NCBI RefSeq assembly: GCF_000442255.1
Contig: NZ_KE557288.1
Span: 9,957 to 71,619, forward strand
Length of the DNA stretch: 61,663 nucleotides
Source: Salipiger mucosus DSM 16094
Lineage (GTDB): Bacteria; Pseudomonadota; Alphaproteobacteria; Rhodobacterales; Rhodobacteraceae
Reading direction: 5' to 3'
This document shows, piece after piece, positions 1 through 9,436 of this stretch (position 1 is the stretch's first letter; every line of letters begins with the position of its first letter). The notes below the pieces were generated by a model, which was not told the origin of the DNA, did not search any database, and saw only the letters and a list, made by a program, of their open reading frames with translations. A program made the position numbers and the translations under genes.

Positions 1-518
1 GAGGGCTGCGCGCGGGGCGCGGGGGTCGGCGCGGCGGCGGCCGGGGCGGCGCCCGCTTCCTCGATCACCGGGTCGGCGTCGGTGAAGGTCGCGGCGCCCG
101 CCCCCATGGCCATGACCGTCGGCGCCTTGTCCTTGAGCTCGTTCACCACGCGCTGCGCGGTCTTGGGGCCGATGCCCTTGGCCGCCTTGATCGCGGACCA
201 GTCCCCCAGCGCGATGGCGCGGCTCACCCCGTCGGGCCCGAGCGCGCCCAGGATCGCCAGCGAGGCCTTGGCGCCCACGCCCTGCACCGACATCAGCAGG
301 CGGTGCCACTCCTTCTCGACCAGCGTCGGAAAGCCATAGAGATGCAGCAGGTCCTCGCGCACCAGAAGGTCGGTGAAGAGCGCCGCCGCCTCCCCCGGCC
401 CGGGCAACGAGGCCAGCACCCGGTCCGAGCAATGCACGACGTAGCCCACGCCGCGCACGTCGATCAGCACGTGATCGTCGCCCTTCGAGATCACCACCCC
501 CGCGATACGCCCGATCAT
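1..518 (-). CDS. ruvA: Holliday junction branch-migration protein RuvA (C-terminus runs off the window)
   Basis: RuvA forms the tetramer that binds Holliday junctions and recruits the RuvB motor; cytoplasmic recombinational repair. The frame read from ATG at 518 opens [20 protein letters not shown], the usual OB-fold start, followed by the helix-hairpin-helix stretch containing [17 protein letters not shown] and [17 protein letters not shown]. An Ala/Pro-rich linker then leads towards domain III, which is missing because the frame continues past position 1. Its ATG overlaps the ruvC stop codon (ATGA), so it is translationally coupled to ruvC in a ruvCA(B) operon. Confidence 0.93.
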   Translation of the reverse strand, partial: MIGRIAGVVISKGDDHVLIDVRGVGYVVHCSDRVLASLPGPGEAAALFTDLLVREDLLHLYGFPTLVEKEWHRLLMSVQGVGAKASLAILGALGPDGVSRAIALGDWSAIKAAKGIGPKTAQRVVNELKDKAPTVMAMGAGAATFTDADPVIEEAGAAPAAAAPTPAPRAQP

Positions 519-1006
519 GCCCGCACCTTCAGCTGCCGGGTGCCGATGTGGCGCGCATGGCAGATCGCCACCGCCAGCGCATCGGCGGCGTCGGGTCCGG
601 CAATCTCGATACCGGGAAGCTGCATCTTCACCATGTGATCCACCTGCCGCTTGTCGGCGTGGCCCACGCCGACGACCGTCTTCTTGACCGAGTTCGGCGA
701 ATATTCCCCGATCTCGAGCCCGAACTGCGCCGGCACCAGCAGGGCGATCCCGCGCGCCTGCCCCAGCTTCAGCGTGCCCGCGCCGTCACGGTTGACGAAG
801 GTCTTCTCCACCGCCGCGAGGTCGGGCGCCCAGGCGCGCAGGACCTCGGTCAGCTGGGCGTGAAGCGACAGCAGGCGCGTCGCCAGTTCGCCCTTTCCCG
901 ATTCGCAAACGCCGTTGGAAACATGCCGCAACCGGCTGCCCTGCGCCTCGATCACGCCCCAGCCGAGGCGCTGCAACCCCGGATCGATGCCGAGAACCCG
1001 CATCAC
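515..1006 (-). CDS. ruvC: Crossover junction endodeoxyribonuclease RuvC
   Basis: Resolves Holliday junctions by symmetrical nicking, in partnership with RuvAB. The 163-residue length is normal for the family. The four acidic catalytic residues are visible: D8 in the N-terminal LGIDPG motif, E67 in AVEKTF, and D139 and D142 in the [13 protein letters not shown] motif. The protein begins with two Met codons, so the start could be one codon later. The stop overlaps the ruvA start by 4 bp. Confidence 0.95.
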   Translation of the reverse strand: MMRVLGIDPGLQRLGWGVIEAQGSRLRHVSNGVCESGKGELATRLLSLHAQLTEVLRAWAPDLAAVEKTFVNRDGAGTLKLGQARGIALLVPAQFGLEIGEYSPNSVKKTVVGVGHADKRQVDHMVKMQLPGIEIAGPDAADALAVAICHARHIGTRQLKVRA

Positions 1007-1323
1007 TGCCCGCCCTTGTCATTATTTTTCGTCGAATAGCACGAAACGCGAACACAGGCCAAGTCGAAAGCCCGTTGCCCGTTTGCGACACGGCTGGCCC
1101 GGCAGCGACGCAAGCGTCCCGGAAGCGACATTGCGCAGCCCGCAGGCGACGCCCGAATTGCACAGATTTCATACGATTTTTCATCAAGTTGATGACGTTT
1201 TGAGCCATGCGAAAACTGCATGAGGACCATGCAGATTCCGACGTTGTGGCCCCGCGATGCCGTCGCTATCTGCCCGCATACAAATTAGGCACCATGAAAA
1301 CTCTAGGACAAGGACCCTGACCC
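1007..1323. other. Intergenic region between ruvC and the DUF1127 gene
   Basis: This 317-bp gap separates two divergent genes and must hold both promoters. It is less GC-rich than its surroundings in places. A small hairpin (CTGCAT with ATGCAG, around 1217-1235) lies upstream of the DUF1127 gene. The short open frames crossing it are Arg/Ala/Pro-rich and overlap each other on both strands, so I do not call a gene. Confidence 0.4.
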
Positions 1324-1614
1324 ATGTCTACCTATGACAGCTTCCGTCCCACGGACGGCGCCACCGGAGTTGCCGGGCGTATCGGCAACGTCTTTCTCGT
1401 CGCATCGGGCGCCCAGGCCGGCCGTGGCGACACCTCCTCGATCGCAGACGCGGCCGCCCGTGTGGGCGCCGTCTGTGCCGCAGCCTTCGCGACCCTGAAG
1501 GACTGGAACGACGCGCGGCTCACGCGCAAGAGCCTGCTGGCCCTCACCGACCGCGAGCTGGACGACATCGGCCTGCGCCGCGGCGACATCGACCGCATCA
1601 CCCGCTTCCACTGA
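1324..1614 (+). CDS. DUF1127 domain-containing small protein
   Basis: A 96-residue protein whose last ~35 residues match the DUF1127 (YjiS-like) motif: LTRKSLLALTDRELDDIGL followed by RRGDIDRITR. The domain is a short Arg-rich helical segment. In some alphaproteobacteria DUF1127 proteins affect phosphate and carbon metabolism or RNA regulation, but the function of this copy is unknown. The N-terminal half is low-complexity Ala/Gly-rich. A strong terminator follows, so it is probably monocistronic. Confidence 0.85.
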   Translation: MSTYDSFRPTDGATGVAGRIGNVFLVASGAQAGRGDTSSIADAAARVGAVCAAAFATLKDWNDARLTRKSLLALTDRELDDIGLRRGDIDRITRFH

Positions 1615-1652
1615 GCCTTTCACGGGTCAGGGTTTGCCGACACCACTCACGG

Positions 1653-1685
1653 AAAAGGCCGCGTCCCTCGGGACGCGGCCTTTTT
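1653..1685. terminator. Bidirectional rho-independent terminator
   Basis: A perfect GC-rich stem (GGCCGCGTCC paired with GGACGCGGCC, loop CTCG) is flanked by A-run and T-run. It lies between the convergent DUF1127 gene and the minus-strand membrane-protein gene and can serve both. Confidence 0.9.
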
Positions 1686-1723
1686 CGTTCCGGGGTCGAT
1701 CCCGGCGTGAACGATGCGACGCT

Positions 1724-2068
1724 TCAGCCGAGATAGCCCTGCATCAGCTTGGCGACCCAGGCGGTCGCCGGGTCCACGCCCATCACCCAGGCGCCGGCGC
1801 GCTCGGCCACGGTGCCGGAGGACAGCTGCGCCAGGTGGCCCGCGTAGGTCTCGGGGCCCATGCTCGCGAGCAGGTAAGCCTTGAACACCAGGAACCCGGC
1901 GACGGCCAAGAGGACGCCCTTGAGCGTGAAGCCGGGCGTCCGGCGGATCGGACGATGCTCGAGCGTGCCGTTGCGGTTCAGCTGCGTCACGTAGCCCTGC
2001 GCCAGCTTGCGGTGCTTGGCGGTCAGCGCCCGGTGGCGCTTTTCAAAGTTCCGGATCGCATTATCCAT
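1724..2068 (-). CDS. Hypothetical single-span membrane protein
   Basis: A protein of about 114 residues if started at MDNAIRNFEKRH (ATG 2068); a frame extension to 2095 is possible but adds an unconvincing segment. The N-terminus is basic and helical (RNFEKRHRALTAKHRKLAQGY), followed by a hydrophobic span (GVLLAVAGFLVFKAYLLAS) and an Ala/Gly-rich tail. It resembles small conserved Rhodobacteraceae proteins of unknown function. It ends at the bidirectional terminator. Confidence 0.65.
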   Translation of the reverse strand: MDNAIRNFEKRHRALTAKHRKLAQGYVTQLNRNGTLEHRPIRRTPGFTLKGVLLAVAGFLVFKAYLLASMGPETYAGHLAQLSSGTVAERAGAWVMGVDPATAWVAKLMQGYLG

Positions 2069-2166
2069 GGCAGCCTCGTTCGCATCGGCCCCCACCGAGC
2101 GACATCGTGGCTAATGGCGAAAAGCGGCGAAATTGAGGCAAGTGCCCTCATTGCGCCAGACTGTGG

Positions 2167-3048
2167 CTATTCCGGGGCGGCGCGCTGGATGGTGAGGGTG
2201 ACCCAGTCACCAATCTCCTCGCGATTGACCAGATTGATGCCGTTGCGGGCATAAACCTCGATCACCTCGTCGGCCTGCCGCGTCAGGATGCCCGAGAGAA
2301 TCGCGTAGCCGCCGGGCTGCAGGTGCTTGGCCATGTCGGGCGCGAGGTCGATGAGCGGCTGCTTTAGGATGTTGGCGAAGACGAGGTCGAAGGGCGCGCG
2401 GGCCGCGATCTCGGGGTGGTCGAAGCCGGTCGCCTCGACGCAGTGCACCCGGCCCAGGAGGTCGTTGGCGCGCAGGTTCGCCTCGGCCACCTCGACGGCC
2501 ACCTCGTCGATGTCCGAGGCAATGATCGCGTCGTTCCAGATCCGCGCCGCGCCCATCGCCAGCACCGCCGTGCCGCAGCCGATGTCGGCCACGTTGCGGC
2601 CGGTGAAGCCCCCGGTCGCCAGCCGGTCGAGCGCCCGCAGGCAGCCCAGTGTCGTGCCGTGGTGCCCGGTGCCGAAGGCCATGGCGGCCTCGATCAGCAG
2701 CGGCTCGGCGCCCTCGGGCACCTTGTCGGCGTCGTGGCTGCCATAGACGAAGAAGCGTCCGGCCTCGACCGGGGTCAGCTCGCGCCGGACCTTGTCGACC
2801 CAGTCGGTGTCGGGCACCTCGGAGACGACGAAATCCTGCGCCCCGTAGGCCGCCGCCAGCAGGGCAAGCTCGATCTCGTCCGGCGGCTCGGTGAAGTAGC
2901 CGCCGACCTCCCAGGTGCCGCTGCCGTCCTCGATCTCGAAGACGCCCACGCCCGAGGGTTCGGGTTCGAGCTCTTCCATCGCCTCGCCCAGCGACTCGGC
3001 CGGGTCCTTGGCGGAAAGCTTGGTGAAGGCGGTCCAGGTCTTGGGCAT
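2167..3048 (-). CDS. prmA: Ribosomal protein L11 methyltransferase
   Basis: SAM-dependent enzyme that trimethylates ribosomal protein L11. The 293-residue protein has the PrmA-specific segment AMAFGTGHHGTTLGCL, the SAM-binding motif I VADIGCGTAVLAMGAARI, an acidic SAM-contact loop (ASDIDEVAVEVAEANL) and the NILKQPLIDLAP motif that stands for the NI(L/A) catalytic-site stretch. Length and layout are normal. It stands alone; the gene upstream (MFS transporter) is on the same strand about 65 bp away. Confidence 0.93.
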   Translation of the reverse strand: MPKTWTAFTKLSAKDPAESLGEAMEELEPEPSGVGVFEIEDGSGTWEVGGYFTEPPDEIELALLAAAYGAQDFVVSEVPDTDWVDKVRRELTPVEAGRFFVYGSHDADKVPEGAEPLLIEAAMAFGTGHHGTTLGCLRALDRLATGGFTGRNVADIGCGTAVLAMGAARIWNDAIIASDIDEVAVEVAEANLRANDLLGRVHCVEATGFDHPEIAARAPFDLVFANILKQPLIDLAPDMAKHLQPGGYAILSGILTRQADEVIEVYARNGINLVNREEIGDWVTLTIQRAAPE

Positions 3049-3114
3049 GGGGTCACTCCTGCGTTCGAGGGCCGGATAGCGCGTTTCCGGCGCGGGGAAA
3101 AGCCGCGCCGCGCG

Positions 3115-4347
3115 TCACTCGGCCGGCGCGGGCAGTCCGCCGGCCAGAATGGTCTCGTGCCCGGGCGCGGGATGGCGCGGGATCAGCAGCGAGAGCCCCA
3201 GCGAGGTCAGCGCCATGCCCGCCGCGAGGCCGAAGACCGCGCCGGGCGCGACAAGCCAGAGATAGCCCAGCAGCACCGGCAGGAAGACCGCCGCGATATG
3301 GTTGATGGTAAAGGCCACGGCCGCGGTGGGCGCGATGTCGCCGGGGTCCGCGATCTTCTGGAAATAGGTCTTCAGCGCCAGCGCGAGGGCAAAGAAGATG
3401 TGGTCGATCACGTAGAGCACCGCGGCCAGCACCACGCCCCAGCCGAACCAGTAGATCCCGCCGTAGGCGAGGAAGACGATGGTGAGCCCCACGTATTCGA
3501 AAATCAGCACCGGCCGCTCGCCGTAGCGGTGCACCGCCCGGCCCAGCAGCGGCGCGCAGATCATGTTGGCCACCAGGTTCACGAGGAAGAGCCCCGTCAC
3601 CTCGTGCACCTCGAAGCCGAAGCGTTCGACCATCATGAAGCCCGCGAAGACCACGAAGATCTGACGCCGGGCCCCCGACATGAACTGCAGCGCGTAGTAG
3701 AGCCAGTAGCGCCGCCGCAGCACGAAGCGCTTGCGCTGCGGATTGGGGCTCTCGAAGCGGGGGAAGACCAACGCGCAGTAGGTAACGATCACCAGCGTCG
3801 CGCCGCCCGAGACGAGGTAGACGAAGTTGTAGGAGAGGTCGAAAGCCTCCCAGGTCATGACGATGGCGACATAGGCCACCAGCGTCGCGGCCGAGGCGGC
3901 GGCCAGCAGCAGGCCAAGCACCTTGGGCGCGCGGTCCTTGGGCAGCCATTGCAGCTGCAGCGACTGGTTGACCGTCTCGTAGTAATGGAAGCCGATCGAA
4001 CTGAGCATCGTCACGGTCAGCAGCCCGGCCATGCTCGGGAACCAGGCGGTCACCGCCGTCGCCACGCCCAGCATGGTGAGCGCCACCAGCGCCAGCGCCT
4101 GCTCACGCATGAAGAGCAGGATCGCGATCACCCCGATTGCAAGGAAGCCCGGGATCTCGCGCACGGTGTGCAGCCAGCCGATGTCCGAGCCGTCGAAGTC
4201 CGCGGCCTCGATGACGAAGTTGTTGAGCAGCGCCGACCATGTGGCGAAGCTCAGCGGCATGGCGATGGCCATGAGGAACAGGAGCGTCACGGGCCTGCGC
4301 CAGACCGGCAGGGCGTGCGCGTCGCCGAGGGGGACGATGCGGGTCAT
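3115..4347 (-). CDS. Major facilitator superfamily transporter
   Basis: A 410-residue integral membrane protein with about twelve hydrophobic spans. Start chosen at MTRIVPLGDAHALPVW (4347); the longer reading to 4416 adds an Arg-rich segment lacking membrane character. Substrate is not evident. A central break with charged residues (RFESPNPQRKRFVLRRR) separates two six-span halves, as in the family. The closest description I can support is an uncharacterised MFS permease. Confidence 0.8.
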   Translation of the reverse strand: MTRIVPLGDAHALPVWRRPVTLLFLMAIAMPLSFATWSALLNNFVIEAADFDGSDIGWLHTVREIPGFLAIGVIAILLFMREQALALVALTMLGVATAVTAWFPSMAGLLTVTMLSSIGFHYYETVNQSLQLQWLPKDRAPKVLGLLLAAASAATLVAYVAIVMTWEAFDLSYNFVYLVSGGATLVIVTYCALVFPRFESPNPQRKRFVLRRRYWLYYALQFMSGARRQIFVVFAGFMMVERFGFEVHEVTGLFLVNLVANMICAPLLGRAVHRYGERPVLIFEYVGLTIVFLAYGGIYWFGWGVVLAAVLYVIDHIFFALALALKTYFQKIADPGDIAPTAAVAFTINHIAAVFLPVLLGYLWLVAPGAVFGLAAGMALTSLGLSLLIPRHPAPGHETILAGGLPAPAE

Positions 4348-4477
4348 GGACAAGGCTTTAGGCCGTTTCCCGCGCCTTGGCGAGCGCCAAAGCGGCGCGC
4401 CGCGCGCACATGACATGGATCAAGGCATATACATTCAGCCTCCGGCATAGGTCCCGCCAGATCAGGAGGGCTGCGCC

Positions 4478-5539
4478 ATGGACATCATCACCATCCTCGA
4501 CAGCATCGGCGAGCGCCCCACGGCGGCGCTTTTCGGGCTGCTGACCGGCGTGGTCTTCGGCGTGGCGGCGCAGCGCTCGCGGTTCTGCCTGCGCGCGGCG
4601 GTGGTGGAATTCGCCCGCGGCAGCTTGGGCGACAAGGTGGCGGTCTGGCTGCTGACCTTCTCGACCGCGCTGGTCTGGGTGCAGGGCGCGCGGCTGCTGG
4701 GTTTCTTCGACCCGGCCAATGCCCGCATGATGGCGGTGCCGGGCTCGTGGTCCGGGGCGATCATCGGCGGGCTGATGTTCGGCGCGGGCATGGTGCTGGC
4801 GCGCGGCTGCTCGGGGAGGCTGCTGGTGCTGGCGGCCACGGGCAACCTGCGGTCGGTGGTCTCGGGGCTGATCTTTGCCGTGGTGGCGCAGATGTCGCTG
4901 TCGGGCCTGCTGACCCCGCTGCGCGACCGGCTGGCCGGGCTCTGGATCACCGGGGGCGGGCGCAACATGGACCTGCTGGCGGCGATGCACCTGCCGCGCG
5001 AGGCGGGGCTGGTGATCGGTCTCGCCATCGCGCTGCTGGCGCTCGAACTCGCGCGCCGCAACCGCATCGGCGCGCGGCGGCTGGTCTTCGCCTCGGGCGT
5101 GGGCTTTGCCGTGGCGCTGGGATGGGGGCTGACCTACGCGCTGTCGAACGCAGCCTTCGACCCGGTCCAGGTCGAGAGCGCGACCTTCACCGGTCCCTCG
5201 GCGCACACGTTGATGTTCTTCCTCGAGCGCGACGCGGTGCTCGAGTTCGACGTGGGGCTGGTCCCCGGCGTGTTCCTCGGTGCCTTCCTCGCCGCGACCT
5301 GGGCAGGCGAGCTCAAGTTTCAAGGCTTCGAGGGGCCGACGCCGATGCGCAACGCCATGATCGGCGCGGCGCTGATGGGCTTTGGCGGCATGCTCGCGGG
5401 CGGCTGCGCCATCGGCGCGGGTGTCACCGGCGGCTCGATCTTCGTCGGCACCGCCTGGCTGGCACTGTTCTGCATGTGGATCGGCGGCATGACCACCGAC
5501 GTTCTCATGGGTGGCCGCCGGCAAGCCGCGGCCGCCTGA
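4478..5539 (+). CDS. YeeE/YedE family transporter (thiosulfate/sulfur-compound type)
   Basis: A 353-residue membrane protein of the YeeE/YedE (TsuA-like) family, which imports thiosulfate or related sulfur compounds. Two internal repeats each carry a conserved Cys motif: MVLARGCSGRLLVLAATG near residues 105-120 and GMLAGGCAIGAGVTGGS near residues 305-320. An early FCLRAA motif (about residue 36) is also typical. No rhodanese or TusA gene is adjacent, so the sulfur substrate is inferred from the family. ATG 4478 is preceded by a good ribosome site (AGGAGG, 4463-4468). Confidence 0.88.
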   Translation: MDIITILDSIGERPTAALFGLLTGVVFGVAAQRSRFCLRAAVVEFARGSLGDKVAVWLLTFSTALVWVQGARLLGFFDPANARMMAVPGSWSGAIIGGLMFGAGMVLARGCSGRLLVLAATGNLRSVVSGLIFAVVAQMSLSGLLTPLRDRLAGLWITGGGRNMDLLAAMHLPREAGLVIGLAIALLALELARRNRIGARRLVFASGVGFAVALGWGLTYALSNAAFDPVQVESATFTGPSAHTLMFFLERDAVLEFDVGLVPGVFLGAFLAATWAGELKFQGFEGPTPMRNAMIGAALMGFGGMLAGGCAIGAGVTGGSIFVGTAWLALFCMWIGGMTTDVLMGGRRQAAAA

Positions 5540-5729
5540 ACGCGCGAAGCAGGCGATATCGCCATTCCCGCCACACCGCCGCGCGAATGACGCAATCGCG
5601 CCGCATTTGACGCTGGCCAGATTCCGGACGGTGGCCTAAGAATATTGCGCGACACACCGTAATGTCGCTGCCGTCACCGGCCCCGACAGTCCGGTCCGGC
5701 ATTGTTTAAATGGTCAACAGGAGTCATTC

Positions 5730-6401
5730 ATGAAGACCTTTTTGCTTGCTGCCGCGTTTGGCAGCCTGGCGACCGGCGCAGCCGCCATCACCTACGATTT
5801 CAACGACGCGACGCTGCCGGCGCTGTTTGACTCGGCCAGCGTCTACAGCTTCCGCACTGACGTGAACGATGCATCGAACTCGGCGCTGGCCTTCACGGGA
5901 AGCGGAGCCAACCAAGGAACGACGCCGGCCGGCGTCAGCGCGCTGTCGACCGGCGGTCAGCTTCGCCACGCGACCACCGGAGCGCTCGATCTCAGCGCCG
6001 GCGGCACGCTCGCCTTCGACTTCCTCTTCGGCACCAGCGCGACCAACGATTTCGGCTACTACGAGAACGCCGACGCGGGCGAAGACTTCATCGTCGCCTA
6101 TTCCATCGACGGCGGAACGTCGTTCACCGAGTTCGCCCGGATCGACACCGAGGATGCGACCTACGCCAATCAGTTCGGCGCCTTCTCGACACTGATCCCG
6201 ACGGCCGCGCAGACCGGCTCGACGCAGCTGTCATTCATGCAGGTCTTCAACTCCGGCTCGTCTTTCGACCACTGGGCACTGGACAACCTCTCGGTTTCCG
6301 CGGTCGCGGCAGTCCCGCTTCCGGCATCCCTGCCGCTTCTGGGCGCAGCCGTGGGCGCCTTCGGCCTCTTCGGAGCGCGGCGCCGGCGCAAGGCGGCCTG
6401 A
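5730..6401 (+). CDS. Secreted protein with VPLPA-CTERM sorting signal
   Basis: A 223-residue exported protein. It has an N-terminal signal peptide (MKTFLLAAAFGSLATGAAA), then a beta-rich, Asp/Ser/Thr-rich domain of unknown function. The C-terminus has the tripartite sorting signal VPLPASLPLLGAAVGAFGLF followed by GARRRRKAA. Such signals are handled by exosortase-type systems, which are not seen in this window. The body resembles other uncharacterised surface proteins (YDFNDATLPALFDSAS start). A promoter probably lies just upstream, since transcription from the YeeE gene would have to cross 190 bp. Confidence 0.82.
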   Translation: MKTFLLAAAFGSLATGAAAITYDFNDATLPALFDSASVYSFRTDVNDASNSALAFTGSGANQGTTPAGVSALSTGGQLRHATTGALDLSAGGTLAFDFLFGTSATNDFGYYENADAGEDFIVAYSIDGGTSFTEFARIDTEDATYANQFGAFSTLIPTAAQTGSTQLSFMQVFNSGSSFDHWALDNLSVSAVAAVPLPASLPLLGAAVGAFGLFGARRRRKAA

Positions 6402-6462
6402 TCGGGCGATTACGTTTCCGGGCCGCCCTTCCAAGTGACAGGAGGGCGGCCCGGTCCAGTCA

Positions 6463-7224
6463 TCACGGCCGGATGCGCCAGCCGGTGCGGAAGATCCACC
6501 ACACGATCCCGATGCAAAGCGCCGTGAACCCGGCGATGGCCAGCAGGCTCAGCCCCACGGGCACGTCCGACATGCCGAAGAAGGCCCAGCGGAACCCCGA
6601 GATCAGGTAGACCACCGGGTTGAAGAGCGTGATCGTCTGCCAGGCCGGCGGCAGCATCGAGATCGAGTAGAACGACCCGCCGAGAAAGATCAGCGGCGTG
6701 ATGATGAGCATCGGCACCAGCTGCAACTGCTCGAAGTTCTTGGCCCAGATCCCGAGAATGAACCCCAGCAGCGCGAAGCTGGTGCAGGTCAGCAGCAGGA
6801 AGGCCACCATCGCCAGCGGATGCTGGATCGTGAGATCCACGAAGAGCGAGGCCGTCCCGAGGATCACGACCCCGATGAAGAGCGCCTTGGTCGCCGCCGC
6901 CCCGACGTAGCCCGTCACCACCTCGAGGAAGTTCACCGGGGCCGAGAGCAGCTCGTAGATCGTGCCGATGAACTTCGGGAAGTAGATCCCGAAGGAGGCG
7001 TTCGAGACCGCCTGCATCACCACCGAGAGCATCACCAGCCCCGGGACGATGAAGGCGCCGTAGCTCACCCCCTCGACCTGCTCGATGCGCGAGCCGATGG
7101 CGGCGCCGAAGACCACGAAATAGAGCGAGGTCGAGATGACCGGCGAGATGAAGCTCTGCAGCAGCGTGCGGAAGAACCGCGTCATTTCGTACCGGTAGAT
7201 CGCCCAGATGCCGAGCCAGTTCAT
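6463..7224 (-). CDS. ABC-2 type transporter permease
   Basis: A 253-residue permease with six hydrophobic spans, starting [20 protein letters not shown] at ATG 7224. The start overlaps the stop of the ATPase gene by 4 bp (ATGA), so the two are coupled. The PF01061-type layout, with [19 protein letters not shown] in the middle and [18 protein letters not shown] near the C-terminus, is close to YadH. The pair makes an exporter; the substrate is unknown. Confidence 0.88.
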   Translation of the reverse strand: MNWLGIWAIYRYEMTRFFRTLLQSFISPVISTSLYFVVFGAAIGSRIEQVEGVSYGAFIVPGLVMLSVVMQAVSNASFGIYFPKFIGTIYELLSAPVNFLEVVTGYVGAAATKALFIGVVILGTASLFVDLTIQHPLAMVAFLLLTCTSFALLGFILGIWAKNFEQLQLVPMLIITPLIFLGGSFYSISMLPPAWQTITLFNPVVYLISGFRWAFFGMSDVPVGLSLLAIAGFTALCIGIVWWIFRTGWRIRP

Positions 7225-8156
7225 GCCGCCGTCTCCTGTTTCTTCACGAGGCCCACGAAGATGTCCTCGAGCGAATCCTTGCGGGTCTCGATGTCGCGCA
7301 CCACGAGCCCGGCCTGCGTCATGTCGGCCATCAGCCGCGCGATGCCGCTGCGCTCGGCGGCGCTGTCGTACTCGTAGACGATCACGCGCCCGCCCTCCTC
7401 GAGCGTGAGGCCGCGCCCCTCGAGCCCGGGCGGCAGCGTGTCGACCGGGCTGTCCAGCTCGACGCGCAGCGTCTTGTGCCCCATGCGCGCCATGAGGCTG
7501 TCGGTCTCCTCGACCAGCAGGATCTCGCCCCCGTTGATGACACCGATGCGGTCGGCGATGGCCTCGGCCTCCTCGATGTAATGCGTCGTCAGGATGATCG
7601 TCGTGCCGCGCCGGCGCAGATCCTCGACGATCTCCCACATGTCGCGGCGCAGCTCGACGTCGACGCCCGCCGTGGGCTCGTCGAGGAACAGCACCGCCGG
7701 CTCGTGGCTCAACGCCTTGGCGATGAGCACGCGCCGCTTCATGCCGCCCGAGAGCGCGCGGATCGGCTCGTCGCGCTTGTCCCAGAGGCTGAGGCGGCGC
7801 AGCAGGTCCTCGATCAGAGCGTCGTCGCGGCGCTTGCCGAAGAGCCCGCGCGAGAAGCGCACGGTGTTGATGACCTTCTCGAAGGGTTCGAGCGAGACCT
7901 CCTGCGGCACCAGCCCGATCAGGCTGCGCGCCTCGCGAAAGTCGGCCACCACGTCGTGCCCGCCCACGCGGATCGTCCCGCCGCTCGGCATCGCCAGACC
8001 GCAGATCACCGAGATCAGCGTCGTCTTGCCGGCGCCGTTGGGGCCCAGCAGCGCCAGGATCTCGCCCTTGCGGATCTCCAGATCCACGCCCTTCAGAGCT
8101 TCGAACCCGCCGTCATAGACCTTGCGCGCCCCGCTTACCTCGACCATTGCCGTCAT
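7221..8156 (-). CDS. ABC transporter ATP-binding protein (YadG-like)
   Basis: A 311-residue ATPase that partners the ABC-2 permease. Walker A is GPNGAGKTT (about residues 39-47), the Q-loop is LVPQEV, the signature is [16 protein letters not shown], Walker B is [12 protein letters not shown] and the H-loop is [10 protein letters not shown]. After the NBD there is a ~75-residue C-terminal extension as in YadG/CcmA-type exporters. It is first in a two-gene operon. Confidence 0.92.
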   Translation of the reverse strand: MTAMVEVSGARKVYDGGFEALKGVDLEIRKGEILALLGPNGAGKTTLISVICGLAMPSGGTIRVGGHDVVADFREARSLIGLVPQEVSLEPFEKVINTVRFSRGLFGKRRDDALIEDLLRRLSLWDKRDEPIRALSGGMKRRVLIAKALSHEPAVLFLDEPTAGVDVELRRDMWEIVEDLRRRGTTIILTTHYIEEAEAIADRIGVINGGEILLVEETDSLMARMGHKTLRVELDSPVDTLPPGLEGRGLTLEEGGRVIVYEYDSAAERSGIARLMADMTQAGLVVRDIETRKDSLEDIFVGLVKKQETAA

Positions 8157-8286
8157 GCGTCCCTCCGCTTCCCGTGAGCGGTAACTAGACCTTACGACCC
8201 GGGACGCAATGTGCGAAGGCGCACCGCCCGTTGTGCGGGCGATTTCCCGGCTGGCACGTCGGCGCGCGGCCCGCTAACGCGGAGGC

Positions 8287-9261
8287 ATGAGCCACTCCCC
8301 CGACCGGCCCGCACTGGGCATCCTCTTCATCTGCCTCGGCGTTGTCGCGATCTCGGTCAACGACATGCTGATCAAGCTGCTCTCGGGCGGCTACCCGCTG
8401 CACCAGATCGTCGGCATGCGGGCAGTGATCGCCCTGGTCGTCACGTTCGGACTGCTGAGCCGCGAAGGCGGCCTGCGGGGGCTGCGGACCGACACACCCT
8501 GGCTGCACGTCCTGCGCGGGGTGCTGGTGGTGCTCGCGAACATGACCTTCTATCTCGCGGTGGCGGCCCTGCCGCTGGCGCAGGCCACGGCGCTCTTCTT
8601 CGCGGCCCCGCTCTTCATCACGCTGCTGTCGATCCCCTTGCTGCGCGAAAAGGTGGGGCCGCTGCGGCTGGGCGCGGTCCTCGTCGGCTTCCTCGGCGTC
8701 CTGGTCATGCAGCAGCCCTGGAAGGCCGATCTCGCGCAGTCGCGCTTGGTTCTGACACTGCCCGTGATCGCGGCCCTGCTCTACGCGCTGATGCAGGTGC
8801 TGACCCGGCGACTGGGGATGCGCAGCCCCGCCGCGGCGCTGGCCGTCTACCTGCAGCTGACCTTTCTGGCCGTCTCCCTCGGCTTCTGGCTGATCGCCGG
8901 CAATGGCCGCTTCGCCCCCGCCGACGAAGGCGAAGCCCTCGACTTCCTGCTCCGCGCCTGGATCCTGCCACGAACGGAGGACCTCTGGATCATCCTGACG
9001 CTCGGCGTGCTGTCGGGACTTGTCGGCTACGCGCTCAGCGCAGCCTACCGCATGGCCGACGTCGCGGTGGTGGCGCCGTTCGAATACGTCGGCCTGCCGC
9101 TGGCGATCCTCTGGGGCTGGCTGATCTTCGGCGAATGGCCCGGCGCAAGCGTCTGGCTGGGCTGCCTGCTGATCGTCGGCGCCGGACTCTTCGTCTTCCT
9201 GCGCGAACGCGCCCGAGCGCGTCCACAGCCCGGCCGGCGCAGGCTCTGGGGGCGGCGCTGA
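8287..9261 (+). CDS. EamA/DMT-family transporter
   Basis: A 324-residue protein with ten predicted hydrophobic spans in two EamA repeats (start MSHSPDRPALGILFICLGVVAISVND). Typical marks are the MRAVIALVVTFGLL stretch in the first repeat and APFEYVGLPLAILWGWLIFGEWP in the second. The family exports metabolites or amino acids; the substrate here is unknown. The short Arg-rich tail after the last span is normal. Confidence 0.85.
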   Translation: MSHSPDRPALGILFICLGVVAISVNDMLIKLLSGGYPLHQIVGMRAVIALVVTFGLLSREGGLRGLRTDTPWLHVLRGVLVVLANMTFYLAVAALPLAQATALFFAAPLFITLLSIPLLREKVGPLRLGAVLVGFLGVLVMQQPWKADLAQSRLVLTLPVIAALLYALMQVLTRRLGMRSPAAALAVYLQLTFLAVSLGFWLIAGNGRFAPADEGEALDFLLRAWILPRTEDLWIILTLGVLSGLVGYALSAAYRMADVAVVAPFEYVGLPLAILWGWLIFGEWPGASVWLGCLLIVGAGLFVFLRERARARPQPGRRRLWGRR

Positions 9262-9295
9262 TCAATCGTCACGCTAGGCCGCAGATGGCGTCAAT

Positions 9296-9394
9296 GCGTA
9301 TTTTCAAACAAGAAGAAGCAAGGGGCCCGAAATACCAGCCTTCGGCCCACGTGGCCTCATCACGCTTCCGTGCTTCTTCTTGTTCCAAATACGC
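9296..9394. repeat. Intergenic inverted repeat, AAGAAGAAGC type
   Basis: Two arms about 25 nt long face each other across about 50 nt. The left arm (9296-9320) contains ACAAGAAGAAGCA and the right arm (9371-9394) contains TGCTTCTTCTTGT; both start or end with GCGTATT/AATACGC. The arms differ by only a few bases. It lies between convergent genes (DMT transporter and hemE). I recall the AGTATTTGG...AAGAAGAAGC string as a repeated intergenic sequence in Rhodobacteraceae. Confidence 0.7.
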
Positions 9395-9436
9395 AAATCA
9401 CGACGGATGGCCCCGACGCGACGCCGGAGGAGATGC

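Noticed and set aside
1003-1230. Short minus-strand frame upstream of ruvC
   Set aside because: Cys/Arg/Ser-rich residues and overlapping shadows on both strands; no support for a gene.
2416-4413. Long plus-strand open frame (665 codons) opposite prmA and the MFS gene
   Set aside because: Its translation is His/Arg/Gly/Glu-rich without any domain, the opposite-strand shadow expected in high-GC DNA. The minus-strand genes are clear family members.
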